DNA of 64,000 bases from Prorocentrum cordatum (GCA_963575745.1 CAUYUJ010006513.1:67001-131000); one strand, 5' to 3'; counted from the stretch's first letter, positions 1-11,520 are shown. Notes: generated by a model not told the origin, from the letters alone. A program made the numbers and translations.

Positions 1-2290
1 ACAGCCCTCCGAGAGGAAGGCGCGCAGGTGGGGGCGCGCCGCCTGAAGGCCAGAGATTGCGCGCGCAGACGAATGTCGCGGGGGGCCCGCGTCGAAGGAA
101 AGGAAAAAAAAAAAAAAACGAGCGCCGAAGACGGCGGGAAGCCGCGCCAGCAAGCGCCCACTGCGACGCAGAAACGCAGGTGCGATACGCGAGCACTCTG
201 CGACCTACGACCCGCAGCTCGAGGGCGCCGACCGACTTCGATCGTCGATCCAAGCAGGGGGCAGCGCGGTGAACATCGCGCGCGAAGATAGCGCGCGGGC
301 CGCGAGGGCAGGGGGGGACGCCGCGGGGGCGGCGACGCGGCGGCCGGCGCGGCCTCAGCAAAACGAACGCAGAGGCCACACGCGCACCACGGAAGCAACC
401 CAGGGGCAACACCTGCACCGCACTTCCTCGCCGCCAGGCTCGCGGCGACGCGGGTCGCCCGCTTCCGCCGCGAGGCGAAATTTTGCGGGGCGCGCCGCCC
501 CCGGCCATCGAACTCGACAGCTGGCCCGGCGGCCGCGCCCCCGCACGCAGGGGACCAGGGAGCGCCGGCACCGCGGGCGACGCGCGCGGCGGCCTCGACC
601 CCCGAATGGAAAGAGCCACCACACTGAAGCCCGATCCAGCCAAACGGCTCGCGGACCTTCCAACCCGGCGATCGCCGACGCCGCCCGCGGCCCCCCAGCG
701 CCGGGCCGGCGAGACCGCCCAAGAAGGTGCGCCACGGGAACCACGCGCGCGAAAGCACGAGGCAGCTCCCGCGGCACCCCGGCGCCCCCCCACCCCACGG
801 GGGGGAGAGCCTCGCCGTCCGAGGTCGCGCGCCACAGGTCGAGGACGGCCGCGGCTGCGGCGGGCCCGCGTCGCCGGGCGGCGCCGCCCCTCAGCTCGGC
901 GCCCGGGGCGGCGAGGAGCCCCCGCCGTCTTCCAAGCGGTCTGCAGGGGCGACGGCTCTCACAAGGAGGCTGCCCGGTGGGACTGTCCACAGGGCACGCG
1001 CCGCCCGTTCGACGCGGGCGCCGGCACTGCTGGAGAGCCTGGCGGAGGCAAACTAAAGGATCGCCCATCTCGTCGGGCCCACCCGGCGCGAATCCGCGGA
1101 GCCACGAATGGGCGCCTGGGAACAGGCCGCCCCGCCCGGGCAGCCAGCGGACGACGGCGACCGCCTCGCTGGCCACCTCTACGCGGCGACCCCCCGCCCT
1201 CGAAGCTTTCGAGTCGAAAGCTCCCCCCGGCGGCGTCGACTCCACGCGGAGAGAAGAAGGTGGACCAGACAGGGCGCGAGCGGCGCGAGCCACGGCCCTG
1301 GGCGACAAAGATGCCCGCGACGGACCGCCAGGCACGGAAAAAGATTGAAAATTCAATATCCTTCCGCACGACGCTGTGGCTCAAGTGCTTCGCATTGAAG
1401 GCAGCGGCGACGGGTCCGCGAGCATCGCGCCAAGGCCGCGCTGCAAAATCCCAACTCCCAACTTGCAAGAGACGGTCAGCACGCGCGCTCTTCGGCAAGG
1501 AGACCCATCCTGAGACAGGGCGATGCCTCCCGATTTCGCCGCCGCTCTATCACAAGAAGTCCAGAACGACATCGGGAGGTCATGCGCGGGCGCAAGTGAA
1601 ATGGACACTCAGCACACGCCCACAATGATTACGAGGGTGGCCAGTCCGCCTTACGGCCTCGCTCGTGGCAGCACGACTGCGAAGGACACTCGATTCGGAG
1701 TGCTGATCCTGCCAACACGTGCATCCACGTCGTCGATCTCCTCGGCGTCTAAGCGGGGCCGCACCACCGGCAGAAGACAACGGATACATGCGATGGCCCG
1801 AAGCGCATGTCGCGCTGCTGTAGGACAAATTGGAAACCTCCGAACGTCGTTCACCGAGCACTCGGCAACCTATCGAAGTCTGAAGTCTCCAGTGGAGCCC
1901 ACCTCGACGACCGCCCCCAGCGCGGGCGAAAAAAACGCGTGAGCTTGAGCTCCGAGGCCCTGGCGCGGCTCTGCATTGACGCATGTAGGAATTCACTCCA
2001 CACCAAACGTGCGCCCACGAGCATGGGCGGCCGAGATGCACTGCATGACGTAACGCGCTCTGGGCCCAGCGGCGGCCAAAACGCCACCAGGCACGGCGCG
2101 TCCGCCAGATCGCACGGGCCATAGAGCGGGCGAAAGGCGATGGCGGATGACCCATGACGGACAGCCAAAAATGGGCGCACATCTGCCAGGACAAGTCTCA
2201 TCCGCACACGTTGCTTCCAGGAATCGGAGCAGCGGCCGAGACGGCGCCCTCGACCCTGCTCCTGACATGACGCGACATGATCGAAGCGAG
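1..2290. other. GC-rich low-repeat region, no supportable gene
   Basis: Long open frames run on both strands here (for example plus 269-1348 opposite minus 355-1356). They overlap almost completely and encode only Arg, Pro, Ala and Gly-rich sequence, which is what GC-rich DNA gives by chance. From about 1,340 to 2,270 GC is more moderate and the sequence is not repetitive, so decayed coding DNA is possible, but I recognise no domain. An A-run of about 15 sits near 104-118. Confidence 0.6.
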
Positions 2291-2296
2291 CGTGAT

Positions 2297-3757
2297 CCAC
2301 CGCCGCTTTACTTATGAGAATCCCCCCCCTCTTCCTCCGGAATCCGGCTCCCCCCCCCTCCGACCCCCCCCCCTGCTGGACCCCCCCCCCCCCCCTTCAC
2401 CCTGGCAAACCCCCCCCCCTCCCCCAACCCCACCCCCACCCCGAAAACCGAGGGGTAGCCACTACCGGTTCGAACCACCCCCTCCCCCCCTCGGGAAAAC
2501 CGAGGGGCCACTACCGGTTCGAACCCCTCCCCCCCCCAAAAAAAAACTGAGGGGGGGGCGCTGCCGGTTCGACCCCCCGCCCCCCCCTCGAAAACCGAGG
2601 GGGGTCACTTCCGGTTCGAACCCCCCCCCCCGAAAACCGGGGGGGGGCCGCTCCCGGGGTTCGAACGAACCCCCCCCCCTTCCCCAGGCTCACCGCCAGC
2701 AAACGACTCCCAGGTTCCTACCACCGTCCGCACCACATCCCCCACTACTGTCCCCAGCACCACTGTCCTCACCACCACTGTCCCCACTGTCCCCACTGTT
2801 CCCACCACCGCCCCCACTGTCCCCAGTGCCCCCACCACTGTCGCACTGTCCCCACTGTCCCCACCACTGCTCCCACCGCAGTTCCACTCCTTTCTCCAAG
2901 GCCCCAAGCACTGTCCCACCGTCCCCACTGTCCCGCTGTCCCACTGTCCCCGCCGCTGCCCCACTAAGCTGCCCCACTGTTCCCACCAGCTGCCCCCACC
3001 AGCTGTCCCCACCACTGTCCCCACTGTACCTCTGTCCCATTATCCCACCGCCGTCCTCGCCGCCGCTTTCACCACTGTCCCCAGCACCACTGTGCCCTCC
3101 ACTGTCCCACTGTTTCCACCACTTTCCCACTGTCCGCACACCACTGTCCCCGCCACCACCGTCCCCACCACTGTCCCACTGTCCCCGCTGTTCCCACCAT
3201 TGTCCCCGCTGTCCCCAGCAGTGCTCCCACTAGTGTCTCACTGTCCCCACTCTCCCCACCATTGTCCCCACCACGGTCCCACTCTCCCCACTTTCCCCAC
3301 GGTCCCCACCACTGTCTCACTGTCCCCACTGAACCCACCACTGCCCCGCTGTCCCCGCCGCTGTCCCAATGTGCTGTCCCACCGTCCCCATCACCACCGT
3401 CCCCACCACTGTCCGCACCACTGTCCCACTGTCCCCGCACCATTCTCCCCACCACGACTGTTCCCACCACTGTCCCACCATTGTCCAACTGTCCCGAGGA
3501 GCGGGAATCGTTTGCCGGCGGCAAAGGGGGGGGGAAGGGGGGGGGGTCGAACCGGCAGTGACACCCCCCCCCGGTATTCGAGGGGGGGGGTTAGAACCGG
3601 CAGTGACCCCCCCCTTTTCATGATGGACTGGGAGGGGGGAGGGGGGGGGAGGGGTTCGAACCGGTAGTGACCCTCCCCTCGGGTTTTCGAGGAGGGGGGG
3701 GAGGGGGGCGGGTTGGGAACCCTCAATGACCCCCCTCGGTTTTCCGCCAGCAGCGGT
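2297..3757. mobile_element. Inverted-repeat element I (foldback-like)
   Basis: Two C-rich or G-rich arms in inverted orientation enclose a minisatellite. The left arm (about 2,325-2,711) repeats a block of CCGAGGGG, CCACTACC, GGTTCGAACC and a C-run. The right arm (about 3,503-3,745) carries the same blocks reverse-complemented. The inner arm junctions match: CCGCCAGCAAACGACTCCC at 2693-2711 pairs with GGGAATCGTTTGCCGGCGG at 3503-3521 with two mismatches. No transposase frame is present. The call as a mobile element is inferred from architecture and from the similar element at 20,050-22,083. It could instead be a locally generated inverted duplication. Confidence 0.5.
2715..3500. repeat. CCACTGTCCC minisatellite
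   Basis: Degenerate tandem units of 9-11 bp built on CCCCACTGTCC and CCACCACTGTCC fill the interior of inverted-repeat element I. The frames across it are low-complexity Pro, Ser, Thr, His and Leu repeats and are not offered as genes. Confidence 0.85.
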
Positions 3758-3759
3758 AG

Positions 3760-5960
3760 AACACGCTCATTCCATGATCGGCATCGCGGAATCCGACGGC
3801 GCAGCAAACGCCCCCACGCGCTCGATGAGCTTCGGTTGAGGCCCTGCATCAGCACAGCGCTGTCTGTTCCCCAGGCCACCCCAGCATTCGATCGCCGAGT
3901 CGAAAGCCTAGGCCACCGCGAGGTCGTCGTCGAGAGCGTCGGGCGAGGTCGCCGCCGAGCTTCTGTCACCCATGAAATGGCGCCCGATTTGCCCAGCGGG
4001 GCCCAGGGCACCAGCGTCGACATCGGCGCGCACGGGGCCACCGAATCGCCCTGGGGGGGGGGGGCCCGCGTCGGGTGTGGCAGGAGCGATCTCGCCCTGC
4101 ACTGAGCACGTCCGGGGCCCTGTCCAAGCTGCGAAGCATGTAAACAGGGCCACGTCAGAGAGCCCAGACTTGCCGAAGCCTTTGAAGGCCAGCTGGCGGC
4201 CCACCTGGTCGAAAGCCCGGGCGGGGCCCACGTCGGCCCCGCCCGCGCCTTCAGGGCAGTCTTGGAACCAGCCGAAATCGCGCGCGCCACTGAGACCCCG
4301 CGCCCGCCGGCAAACTGCACGTCGGGCGGCTCGGGAGCGCCGAGAGCGAGCGCGAGGAATCAAACTCCAAGCAGAACTGGCCCCTCGCTGATGGGTCGGG
4401 TCGCGCCCCCCCCCCTCGGGGGCGGCCTGACCTCCGAGGGCCGCCGGGCTCAACGCCGGCGGCGGGTGGGGCCCGGCGGCGCTGCCGCGGGTTCGGGCGC
4501 GCGGCCGCCAGAGGGGCCGCGGGCGCCGCCTCGCTCGGCGGCGCAGCGGGCGCCGTCGGCGAGGTTGCCGCGCGCGGCGGCGCTCCGACCGCTCCGTCGG
4601 CGGAGGCAACCTCTCCCCGGAGAACCGCGGGGGCGGGGGCGGCCTGGGCGCGCGAGGCGGCGCAGCGCCCAGAACCTCCGCGCAGACAGGCCCGCCCCTT
4701 ACAACTGGGGCATTCCCAACGCGGCGGCGCGAGAGGTGGCCGACGCAAGCCCCGCCCCTCGGCCGCGGCACGCCGCAGCCTGCGGCGGGGGCGCGCGAGC
4801 TGGCTCGCACCGGGGGCCCTGGCGAGCGCAGCCTTGGAATCAGAGGTTCGCGCAAAGCTACACCTATCCCCCCGACGCCCACGCGGCCGCTCACCACGCC
4901 CAGCAGCGGCCCGCCCCGCACTTGCCCCTGTCGCCAGCACGCCGCCGACGCGCTGCCGACGGCGTCGCGGGATCGCTGGGATGCCAGGACAACCACTGGG
5001 GATCGTCCGAGTCGAAATCCAACTCGAGCGGCTCAGCAGCCGAGGAAGCAGCTACCTGAGCCCCCCCGGCGGGGCGGCAAGGGCAAAGGAGCCCGCGGTC
5101 GGAGCCGGGGCCCTGGTCCGCGCCTCCAAGCCGGCCCTGGCGGAGGCGCCCGCGCGCGGTCGCGCGCGGGCGCGGCGCCTCGACGGGGTTCACCGGCACC
5201 GGCCCCCTCACGGGAGCAGGCTTCGCGGGCGGCGGGCCTGGGGGCGCGCGAGGGGCAGAGGCAGTGACGGCCCCATTTCCCATCGGGAACACTGCTGCAC
5301 CCGCCTGAAGCGAAGCGCAATCGGTTCGCCGCGCGGCGGGCGCGTCGCCCAGACGGGCCTCAGGGACGGGAAAGCCCGCGCGGCGCCCGCGCCGGCCCTC
5401 TTGCCAGGAGCGTGCCCACAGCGTTTGGGGCGGTCCTCGAGGGCGACCTCGCGGGGCCCCTGCCTGCGCTGCACCTGCCTCCGCGGAGCTCGACGCGGGG
5501 TCGTCGGCGGGCCCGGCCAGACGGGCCCACGGCGGCGAGAGTCGACTCCGCTAAACCGAGGGCACCGCGGGTGACGGTGGCGTCAGGCAACGCTTGGTGC
5601 CTGCGCAGCTACGCCTCGGCAGCAGCGACCCGAGACGAGGCAGCCTCATCGAGCGCCTGCAACCCACAGCGGGGGCGCAATGGCCCGCGAGTGATGCGAG
5701 GGACTGGCCAACGAACCATTCGTAGAGCGCGGTCCGAATGCCCTGGAAGAGAACCTCGCCCGCCCCCTCGATGGCCACCTGGACCACGGCCCGCACGAGG
5801 CACCCGCGGGGGGACGCGGAGCAGATGGTCCGACAGGGGAGATGGCACGTAGGGCTGCCAGGGCGGCGAGGGCAAACGCCGCGCTGAGGGAGGAGGGGAA
5901 GGAACCCAACTCAGCGCGCTGGGCGTTCGCGCCCGTGCGCCAACATCACAGCCCGTGCTG
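3760..5960. other. GC-rich low-repeat region with weak coding traces
   Basis: Competing open frames lie on both strands. The least biased stretch is on the minus strand at about 3,915-4,265, in an open frame spanning 3,908-4,996. It contains mixed-composition peptides such as FDQVGRQLAFKGFGKSG and DVALFTCFAAWTG. A plus-strand frame ends at 5,059 with a Ser- and Glu-rich tail (SSESKSNSSGSAAEEAAT). Both might be exon remnants. I recognise no family, so neither is listed as a gene. Confidence 0.35.
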
Positions 5961-6382
5961 AGCTGCATCGATGATGGGACGGAAAGGGAGAGAGGTATGG
6001 GGGGCAGAAACAACAGCAACAACAAGTAAATAACAACACCAAATCGTGCGACTTAAAAAGGGGAGGGAAAAACAGAGAGAGAAGGTAAATAACGACTTAT
6101 AGATGTGAATATGCACGCATCGCGGAAAATACATATGTGCGCGCATACCGACAGGGGCGCCCTTCGAGTGGTATGGAAGTTGAGAGGGTGATGGATACAG
6201 CTTTCGGTTTGCGATTGTCGCGGGGTCAGGTTCGCCATGTATCTACCGATCTCTGGCGATATCAACATCCACACACACACATACCGATCTCCTTAAACGC
6301 ACATCAACCCTACTACAAGATCGTTCGACCTCTTTTTCGATCGAACGACCTTTCTTTCGATGACCAAGGGATGACCAAACCA

Positions 6383-6655
6383 CGGACCACACACGGGACA
6401 ACCACCGGGCAACGACAAAACAACCACGGGACAAACCACGGGACAACCGCGGGACTACTCCTGGACAACCACGGGACAAACGCGAGCCAACCGCGGGACA
6501 ACTTGAAAACGGCCACGGAACAACCGCGAACCAACCACGGGACAATCACAGAACAACCGCGGGACGACCGCACAGGAATCACAGGGCAACCACGGCACAC
6601 AAAATAACCACGGGACAACAGCGGCACAAACACCAGGACAACCGCGGGGGCTACC
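6383..6655. repeat. ACCACGGGACA minisatellite
   Basis: Tandem degenerate 10-12 bp units alternate ACCACGGGACA and ACCGCGGGACA. About two dozen units are present. The reading frame that runs through it is repetitive (Asn, His, Gly, Thr) and is a by-product of the repeat. Confidence 0.85.
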
Positions 6656-6835
6656 GCCCGCCCAATGAGGGGGGTAGGAGCACTGATGCAACCTGCCCCA
6701 ACGAGGCACGGACCTGCCTCGCCCTCTCTTAGCTCCGCCTCAACCGCACTCGTGCCACGCACGACACGAACCGAAACCAGAACCGGCTGGGGTACCCCGG
6801 TTCATTTCCACCTGACGCCCTCCCCGAAACCTCCG

Positions 6836-6871
6836 ATGTACGCGCGTATACGTGTATATACACACTTATGC

Positions 6872-6904
<33 letters not shown>

Positions 6905-6995
6905 TATGTGTATATCTACATATGTGTTTATAAATATATGTGTATATATATATATATATGTGTACAGACCTGTGTAGATACACACACTTATATCT
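6836..6995. repeat. AT/GT-rich dinucleotide tract
   Basis: Alternating TA runs are interspersed with TGTATATA and ACACTTATG. This is a low-GC island in an otherwise GC-rich context. No promoter role can be inferred from simple TA repeats. Confidence 0.8.
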
Positions 6996-7159
6996 AGATG
7001 CGATGGAGGGAGGGAGGAAGAGAACGAGAGAGACATACTAATGCGCGTGAGAAAGCGGGAGAAAGGAAGCGAATGGTAGAGAAAAGAAGGGAAACTGGAG
7101 GAGGCAGATGTCGCATTCCTCTATGTTAAGCCTCCCTCCTTCCCTCTGCTGTCTCGTTC

Positions 7160-7296
7160 CTCCTCCTTCTCCGTCTCCTCCTCCTCCTCCTCCTCTTCCT
7201 CCTCCTCCTCCTCCTCATCATCAGCATCAGCATCATCATCATCATCATCAGCATCATCAGCATCATCATCATCATAATCATCAGCATCATCAGCAT

Positions 7297-7327
<31 letters not shown>

Positions 7328-7349
7328 ATCGTCATCGTCGTCGTCGTCG

Positions 7350-7391
<42 letters not shown>

Positions 7392-7399
7392 CCACCACC

Positions 7400-7433
<34 letters not shown>

Positions 7434-7456
7434 TCATCATTATCATCATAATCATC

Positions 7457-7546
<90 letters not shown>

Positions 7547-7685
7547 GTCCTTCCCATCCTCCTCTTCCTCCTCCTCATTTCTCCTCTTATTCCTCCTCCT
7601 CCTCCTCCTCCTCCTCCTCCTCCTCCTCCTCCTCCTCCTCCTCCTCCTCCTCCTCCTCCTCCTCCTCCTCCTCCTCCCCCACCTC
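7160..7685. repeat. TCC and CAT trinucleotide arrays
   Basis: A TCC array (about 7,168-7,218) passes into a CAT array with CAG, CGT and CAC variants (about 7,219-7,548) and then back to TCC (about 7,560-7,680). Frames through it read poly-Ser, poly-His, poly-Asp or poly-Met. Confidence 0.95.
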
Positions 7686-7988
7686 CTGTTCTTCTTCTCC
7701 ACTTGGATGCTCGTTCCCACCCAACCCGAGGAGGGCCCACGACTCCGACGCCATGCGTTTGCCTTCGAACCCGCACGTGTCCAGTTGCGACATAGACGTC
7801 CCGCCGTGGGGCCACCTCTTGCGGGGCTGCAGGGCTTGCAAACGAGCCCCGGGGGCGGGAGGGGCAGACCTTGAGAGGCTATTCGTCGTGCTTCCCAGGG
7901 ACGATGGAAGTCGTAGGCACGCGGTGGCGGCAGAACGGTGTCGGGCCAAAGCCGAACTACATCGAACCAACCACAGATCGAGGGAAAT
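7686..7988. other. Non-repetitive spacer between TCC and GGA arrays
   Basis: About 300 bp of ordinary-complexity sequence separates the pyrimidine-rich array on its left from the purine-rich array on its right. No domain is recognised. Confidence 0.6.
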
Positions 7989-7989
7989 C

Positions 7990-8115
7990 TTGGGAGGAGG
8001 AGGAGGAGGAGGAGGAGGAGGAGGAGGAGGAGGAGGAGGGGGAGGAGGAGGAGGAGGAGGAGAGGAGGAGGAGGAGGAGGAGGAGGAGAGAAGAAGACGA
8101 CGACGACGACGAGGA

Positions 8116-8146
<31 letters not shown>

Positions 8147-8335
8147 AGGAGGAGGAGGAGGAGGAGAGGAGGAGGAGGAGGAGGAGGAGAAGGAGGAGGA
8201 GGAGAAGGGGGAGAGGGGAGGAGGAGGAGGAGGGAGGGAGGGAGGGAGGGAGGAGGGAGGAGGAGGAGGAGGAGGCGGAGGAGGACAAGGGGAAAGAACG
8301 AGGAGGAGGAGGAGGAAGAGGAGGAGGAGGAACAG
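7990..8335. repeat. GGA trinucleotide array
   Basis: A degenerate GGA tract with GAC and GGGA interruptions. It is the complement-sense partner of the TCC array at 7,560-7,680, so the pair could fold back around the 300-bp spacer. Confidence 0.95.
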
Positions 8336-8689
8336 CAGGAGCAGGACAAGAAATGGAGGGGGCCAGGCACCGCAGGGGCGTCCTCCGACACCACGTGCGC
8401 CTCCGCCCACGTGCCCTCCTCGGTCTCGACCAACGTAGGGCCTCGGATGACTGGGCAGGGGAGCAATCAGGATACCCAGCCGCGCTGCCACTTTGAAACC
8501 ACTCAGTCACAAAACCAAAATCGCACACCCGCTCCGCCCATCTACAGACCCCCGCCGCCCAACCGCTCTCGCTTAGACGAATCATCCCAAGCCGCCCAAC
8601 CAAACCCGCCCGTCCATCCGACCACTTTGCCTGCGCCCCCCAGCCATCCGGCTGGAGCCCCCAAACCATCCAGTAAAACCTCCGAACCA

Positions 8690-8788
8690 CAAAGACGATG
8701 GCGATGATGATGGTGACGACGACGGTGACTATGATGACGGTGATGGCGATGACGATGCTCTTGCTGATGATGGTAATGGTGACATGGG

Positions 8789-8850
<62 letters not shown>

Positions 8851-9228
8851 CTGTTGATAATTATCATGACGTCGATAGCGATTGCAATGCTGAGTTTGAT
8901 GACAGAAGTGATGACAATGGTGATGACGATGCTGTTGAGATTGGCCGTGGCGGTGATGATGGTGCCGCCGTTGACACATGTTGGTGGTGGCGGTAATGAT
9001 GGCGATAATGATGAGGTGATGAAGGTGATGATGGTGATGATGACGAAGAAGATGGTGATGGTGATGGTGCTGATGAGAATGACGATGATGATTGTAATTA
9101 TGATGATGCTAATGAAGGTGATGATGATGGTGCTGATGAGGATGATGAGGATGATGATGGTGATGGCGACGATGATGGTGATGACGATGATGATGAAAAT
9201 GACGGTGGTGATCCTGATGACAGAGACG
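8690..9228. repeat. GAT trinucleotide array
   Basis: A long degenerate GAT array with a near-perfect core at about 8,789-8,850, flanked by GAT/GGT/GAC mixtures. 8,340-8,690, to its left, is non-repetitive and shows no gene that I can support. Confidence 0.95.
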
Positions 9229-9477
9229 ATGACTACTTCTTGTTTGTTTTTATCGCTGTTCAATACGAAATACAGCTTCGCTGGCCCCGTGGCCTCCATA
9301 TCAGCCTGGGAAGCCAGGGGAAGCCCCAGGACGGACAATTCGGAACGGCGGGGGTGGCTATCCGGAATGGTCAAAGGCACCCCCCGACCCCTGGCGCGGG
9401 CGTCTGGCAGTTCCGCATGGGGGGGGGGGGAGGCGACGACCGACGGGCGACCACGACAGCGAAAACGACCGCGGACT

Positions 9478-9539
9478 GCGGATGGCATACGGGGGGGAGG
9501 GTAGCTCCATGGGCGTCCTGCATTCTTCGGGCAACGTCG

Positions 9540-9580
<41 letters not shown>

Positions 9581-9651
9581 ACTGCAGATGGCAAATGGGC
9601 CATTTGGGAGGGCTGCTGCGTGGGCGCCCTGCGGTCCCGAAGGACGAGACA

Positions 9652-9684
<33 letters not shown>

Positions 9685-9762
9685 GGCGGCCCTTTGCGGA
9701 TGGCATGTGGGGGCGGTGGTTGCTGCGTAGGCGTCTTGCAGTCCCGCGGGCTGACGACGACG

Positions 9763-9800
<38 letters not shown>

Positions 9801-9977
9801 CACCACCACCACCACGACGACGACGCCGCCACCGACGACGACGACGACGACGACGACGACGGCGGACGGCCTTTACCGATGGCATGCAAAAGGGGGGGCT
9901 GCGTCGGCGCCTTGCAGTCCTGGGGAACGACGACTACGACGACTACGAGGACGACGACGACGACGACGACGACGACC

Positions 9978-10032
<55 letters not shown>

Positions 10033-10139
10033 CGGCGAAGTCGTCGGAAACGACGACGACGTCGTCGACGACGACGACAACGGCAACGACGACGACCACG
10101 ACAACGACGACAACGACGAAAACGACGACGACGACGAGA

Positions 10140-10174
<35 letters not shown>

Positions 10175-10330
10175 AACGACAACGACGACGACGACGAAAA
10201 TGACGACGAAAATGACGACGACGACGACGACGGCGGGCTGCAACGACGACGGACGGCCCTTCGCGGATGGCAAGTGGGTGGGGGTGGGTCTGCGCGGGCG
10301 CCCTGCAGTCCTGGGGCGACGACGACGACG
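9478..10330. repeat. GAC arrays separated by a recurring 65-bp spacer
   Basis: Perfect and near-perfect GAC runs are separated by copies of a spacer starting at about 9,478, 9,581, 9,690, 9,868 and 10,254. The common elements in order are GCGGATGGCA, a G-rich stretch, TGCGTGGGCGCC and TTGCAGTCCTGGGG or TTGCAGTCCCG. The spacer is diverged between copies while the flanking GAC runs vary in length. Confidence 0.8.
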
Positions 10331-10557
10331 ACGGCGACGACGGAATGAGGACCGACGGGATGACGACGACCAACGCGACGCCAAAAAAATCTGGCATGGG
10401 GGGCGATAGAAAAATAGTTTCCCCACCATTTACTTTCTACTGCCCTACACAATACTGAGGCGACCCCCCAGGACGGGAGGGAAGGTACTGTTTCAATCGT
10501 CCTCCTCCAGTATTAAATACACTATCAATATTGCATCGCGCCCGCCGGAGGCAGGAT

Positions 10558-11034
10558 CTACCATTCATAGCCATCGGTGTCCTGCTGCTCGTCGCCCTCG
10601 TCGGAGACGGCCAGCTCCTCGGCCCCCGCTGCGTCTCCGAAGGTCGCACCTCCGCTGCCGCCGAGGCATGCGCCAGGGCGGGCTTGTGCGGCGCAGCGCA
10701 AGTGCCGCACTTGCCAGTTTCGCCCTCGCGGCTGCGCCAAGGCACGCTGCTCCCAATCGTGCTGCGCTGAGTCATGCCGCCCCGAGTCGTGCTGCAACGA
10801 GCAGCTTCTGCCGCGAAGGTCTGGGCTGTGCTGCGCCCACTGGAGCCAGTCCCAGCAGCGCAGCTCCCTGCAGAGCTGGCCCCGGCGTTGCCGCACCGAG
10901 CTGCGGTGGTCCGAACCGCGGTGCTCCCAGCAGGGCAGGCCCCAGTGGCGCTCCGGGCTGCGATGCCGCCGACTCGCCCTGCCCCAGGCGCGCTGCTCAC
11001 AGTGGCTGAAGATGGCGGCGGCGCGCGTGCCCAT
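10558..11034 (-). CDS. Candidate 3' exon of a His/Asp/Arg/Trp-rich protein
   Basis: I do not recognise this protein, but it is the most gene-like frame in the window. Read on the minus strand it is open for 158 codons and ends in a distinctive acidic tail (AEELAVSDEGDEQQDTDGYEW, given here only to its visible pattern) directly before TAG. The body is rich in Trp, His, Asp, Gln and Arg with loosely repeated WEQH, HDS and ERHWG-type motifs. A plausible 3' splice acceptor (CATCTTCAG) lies near 10,998 behind a long pyrimidine tract, so the ATG at 11,034 may not be the real start. The next frame with the same composition lies upstream at 11,179-11,520. The underlying DNA is a loose GTGCTGC minisatellite, so composition alone could mislead, and the plus strand gives a Cys-rich frame over the same bases. 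Function unknown. Confidence 0.35.
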   Translation of the reverse strand: MGTRAAAIFSHCEQRAWGRASRRHRSPERHWGLPCWEHRGSDHRSSVRQRRGQLCRELRCWDWLQWAQHSPDLRGRSCSLQHDSGRHDSAQHDWEQRALAQPRGRNWQVRHLRCAAQARPGACLGGSGGATFGDAAGAEELAVSDEGDEQQDTDGYEW

Positions 11035-11178
11035 GCCGCGCGGGACGCAAGAAAGGCAGGGGAGGGGAGGGGAAGGGAGGGGCGGGTGCCCCCCGAACCC
11101 GCACCCACCTCCTTGGCCCCTCCGAGGGGAAGGGCCACGGCCGCGGGGGAGGGTCTGGCGGGTCGTTCCCCCCCCCCC

Positions 11179-11520
11179 CTCGCTTTGTCCTTGCCGTGGT
11201 TCTCGAGGTCAGGCTGTTCCCTGTCGTGACGCAACGAGTCGAGCTGGCTTCGGCACTGCACCCCGTAGCGCTACTCCCTGGCGCGCTGGTCGGCAGTGGT
11301 GCGAGCCGCGCTGGTCCAAGTAGTGGTTCTCATCGTGACGGCCCCAGCCGCGCTCGTCATACCTCTGCGCCTGTCGTGCTCGTCGCACTTGGGGCCACTG
11401 CCGTGGCACATTTCATTCGCGTAGCAGCCGCAATTGCAGCCGAAGTGCCTGTCGTGCGTGTAGCCAGCGCGCTCGTCGCCCCAGCCGTGCTGCTCAACGT
11501 CGTGCTCGTCCTCCCAGGTA
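11179..11520 (-). CDS. Candidate upstream exon(s) of the same protein
   Basis: On the minus strand two adjacent frames share the composition of the 10,558-11,034 exon. One (about 11,515-11,270) carries peptides such as WEDEHDVEQHGWGDERAGY and GRHDENHYLDQRG. A second, shifted frame (about 11,262-11,179) carries SQLDSLRHDREQPDLE and then runs out in G/C-rich DNA that could be an intron (about 11,040-11,175). The shift between them needs either a very short intron near 11,255-11,275 or a frameshift, so this may be a decayed gene. The antisense strand shows a matching GTAAGG at 11,517, which keeps the orientation uncertain. Confidence 0.25.

Noticed and set aside
269-1356. Two overlapping Arg/Pro-rich genes on opposite strands
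   Set aside because: High GC removes stop codons on both strands. Composition is featureless and no domain or start context supports either.
1377-1385. TGGCTCAAG as the end of a dinoflagellate spliced leader
   Set aside because: Only nine bases match. The upstream CCGTAGCCATTT part is absent.
2467-2680. tRNA genes suggested by GGTTCGAACC
   Set aside because: No acceptor or anticodon stems and no A box at tRNA spacing. The word is part of a repeated, self-complementary block.
6836-6995. TATA-box promoter in the TA-rich tract
   Set aside because: TA microsatellites recur at 19.48, 26.27, 26.42, 48.52, 50.60 and 53.11 kb without adjacent genes.
7108-8496. Long frames with poly-His, poly-Ser, poly-Gly and poly-Glu on both strands
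   Set aside because: They are translations of TCC, CAT and GGA microsatellites, open in every phase. No non-repeat domain flanks them.
10577-11323. Cys-rich plus-strand frame over the candidate minus-strand gene
   Set aside because: It arises from the GTGCTGC repeat read in the other direction and lacks the unique tail seen on the minus strand. Kept only as the main alternative to that gene.
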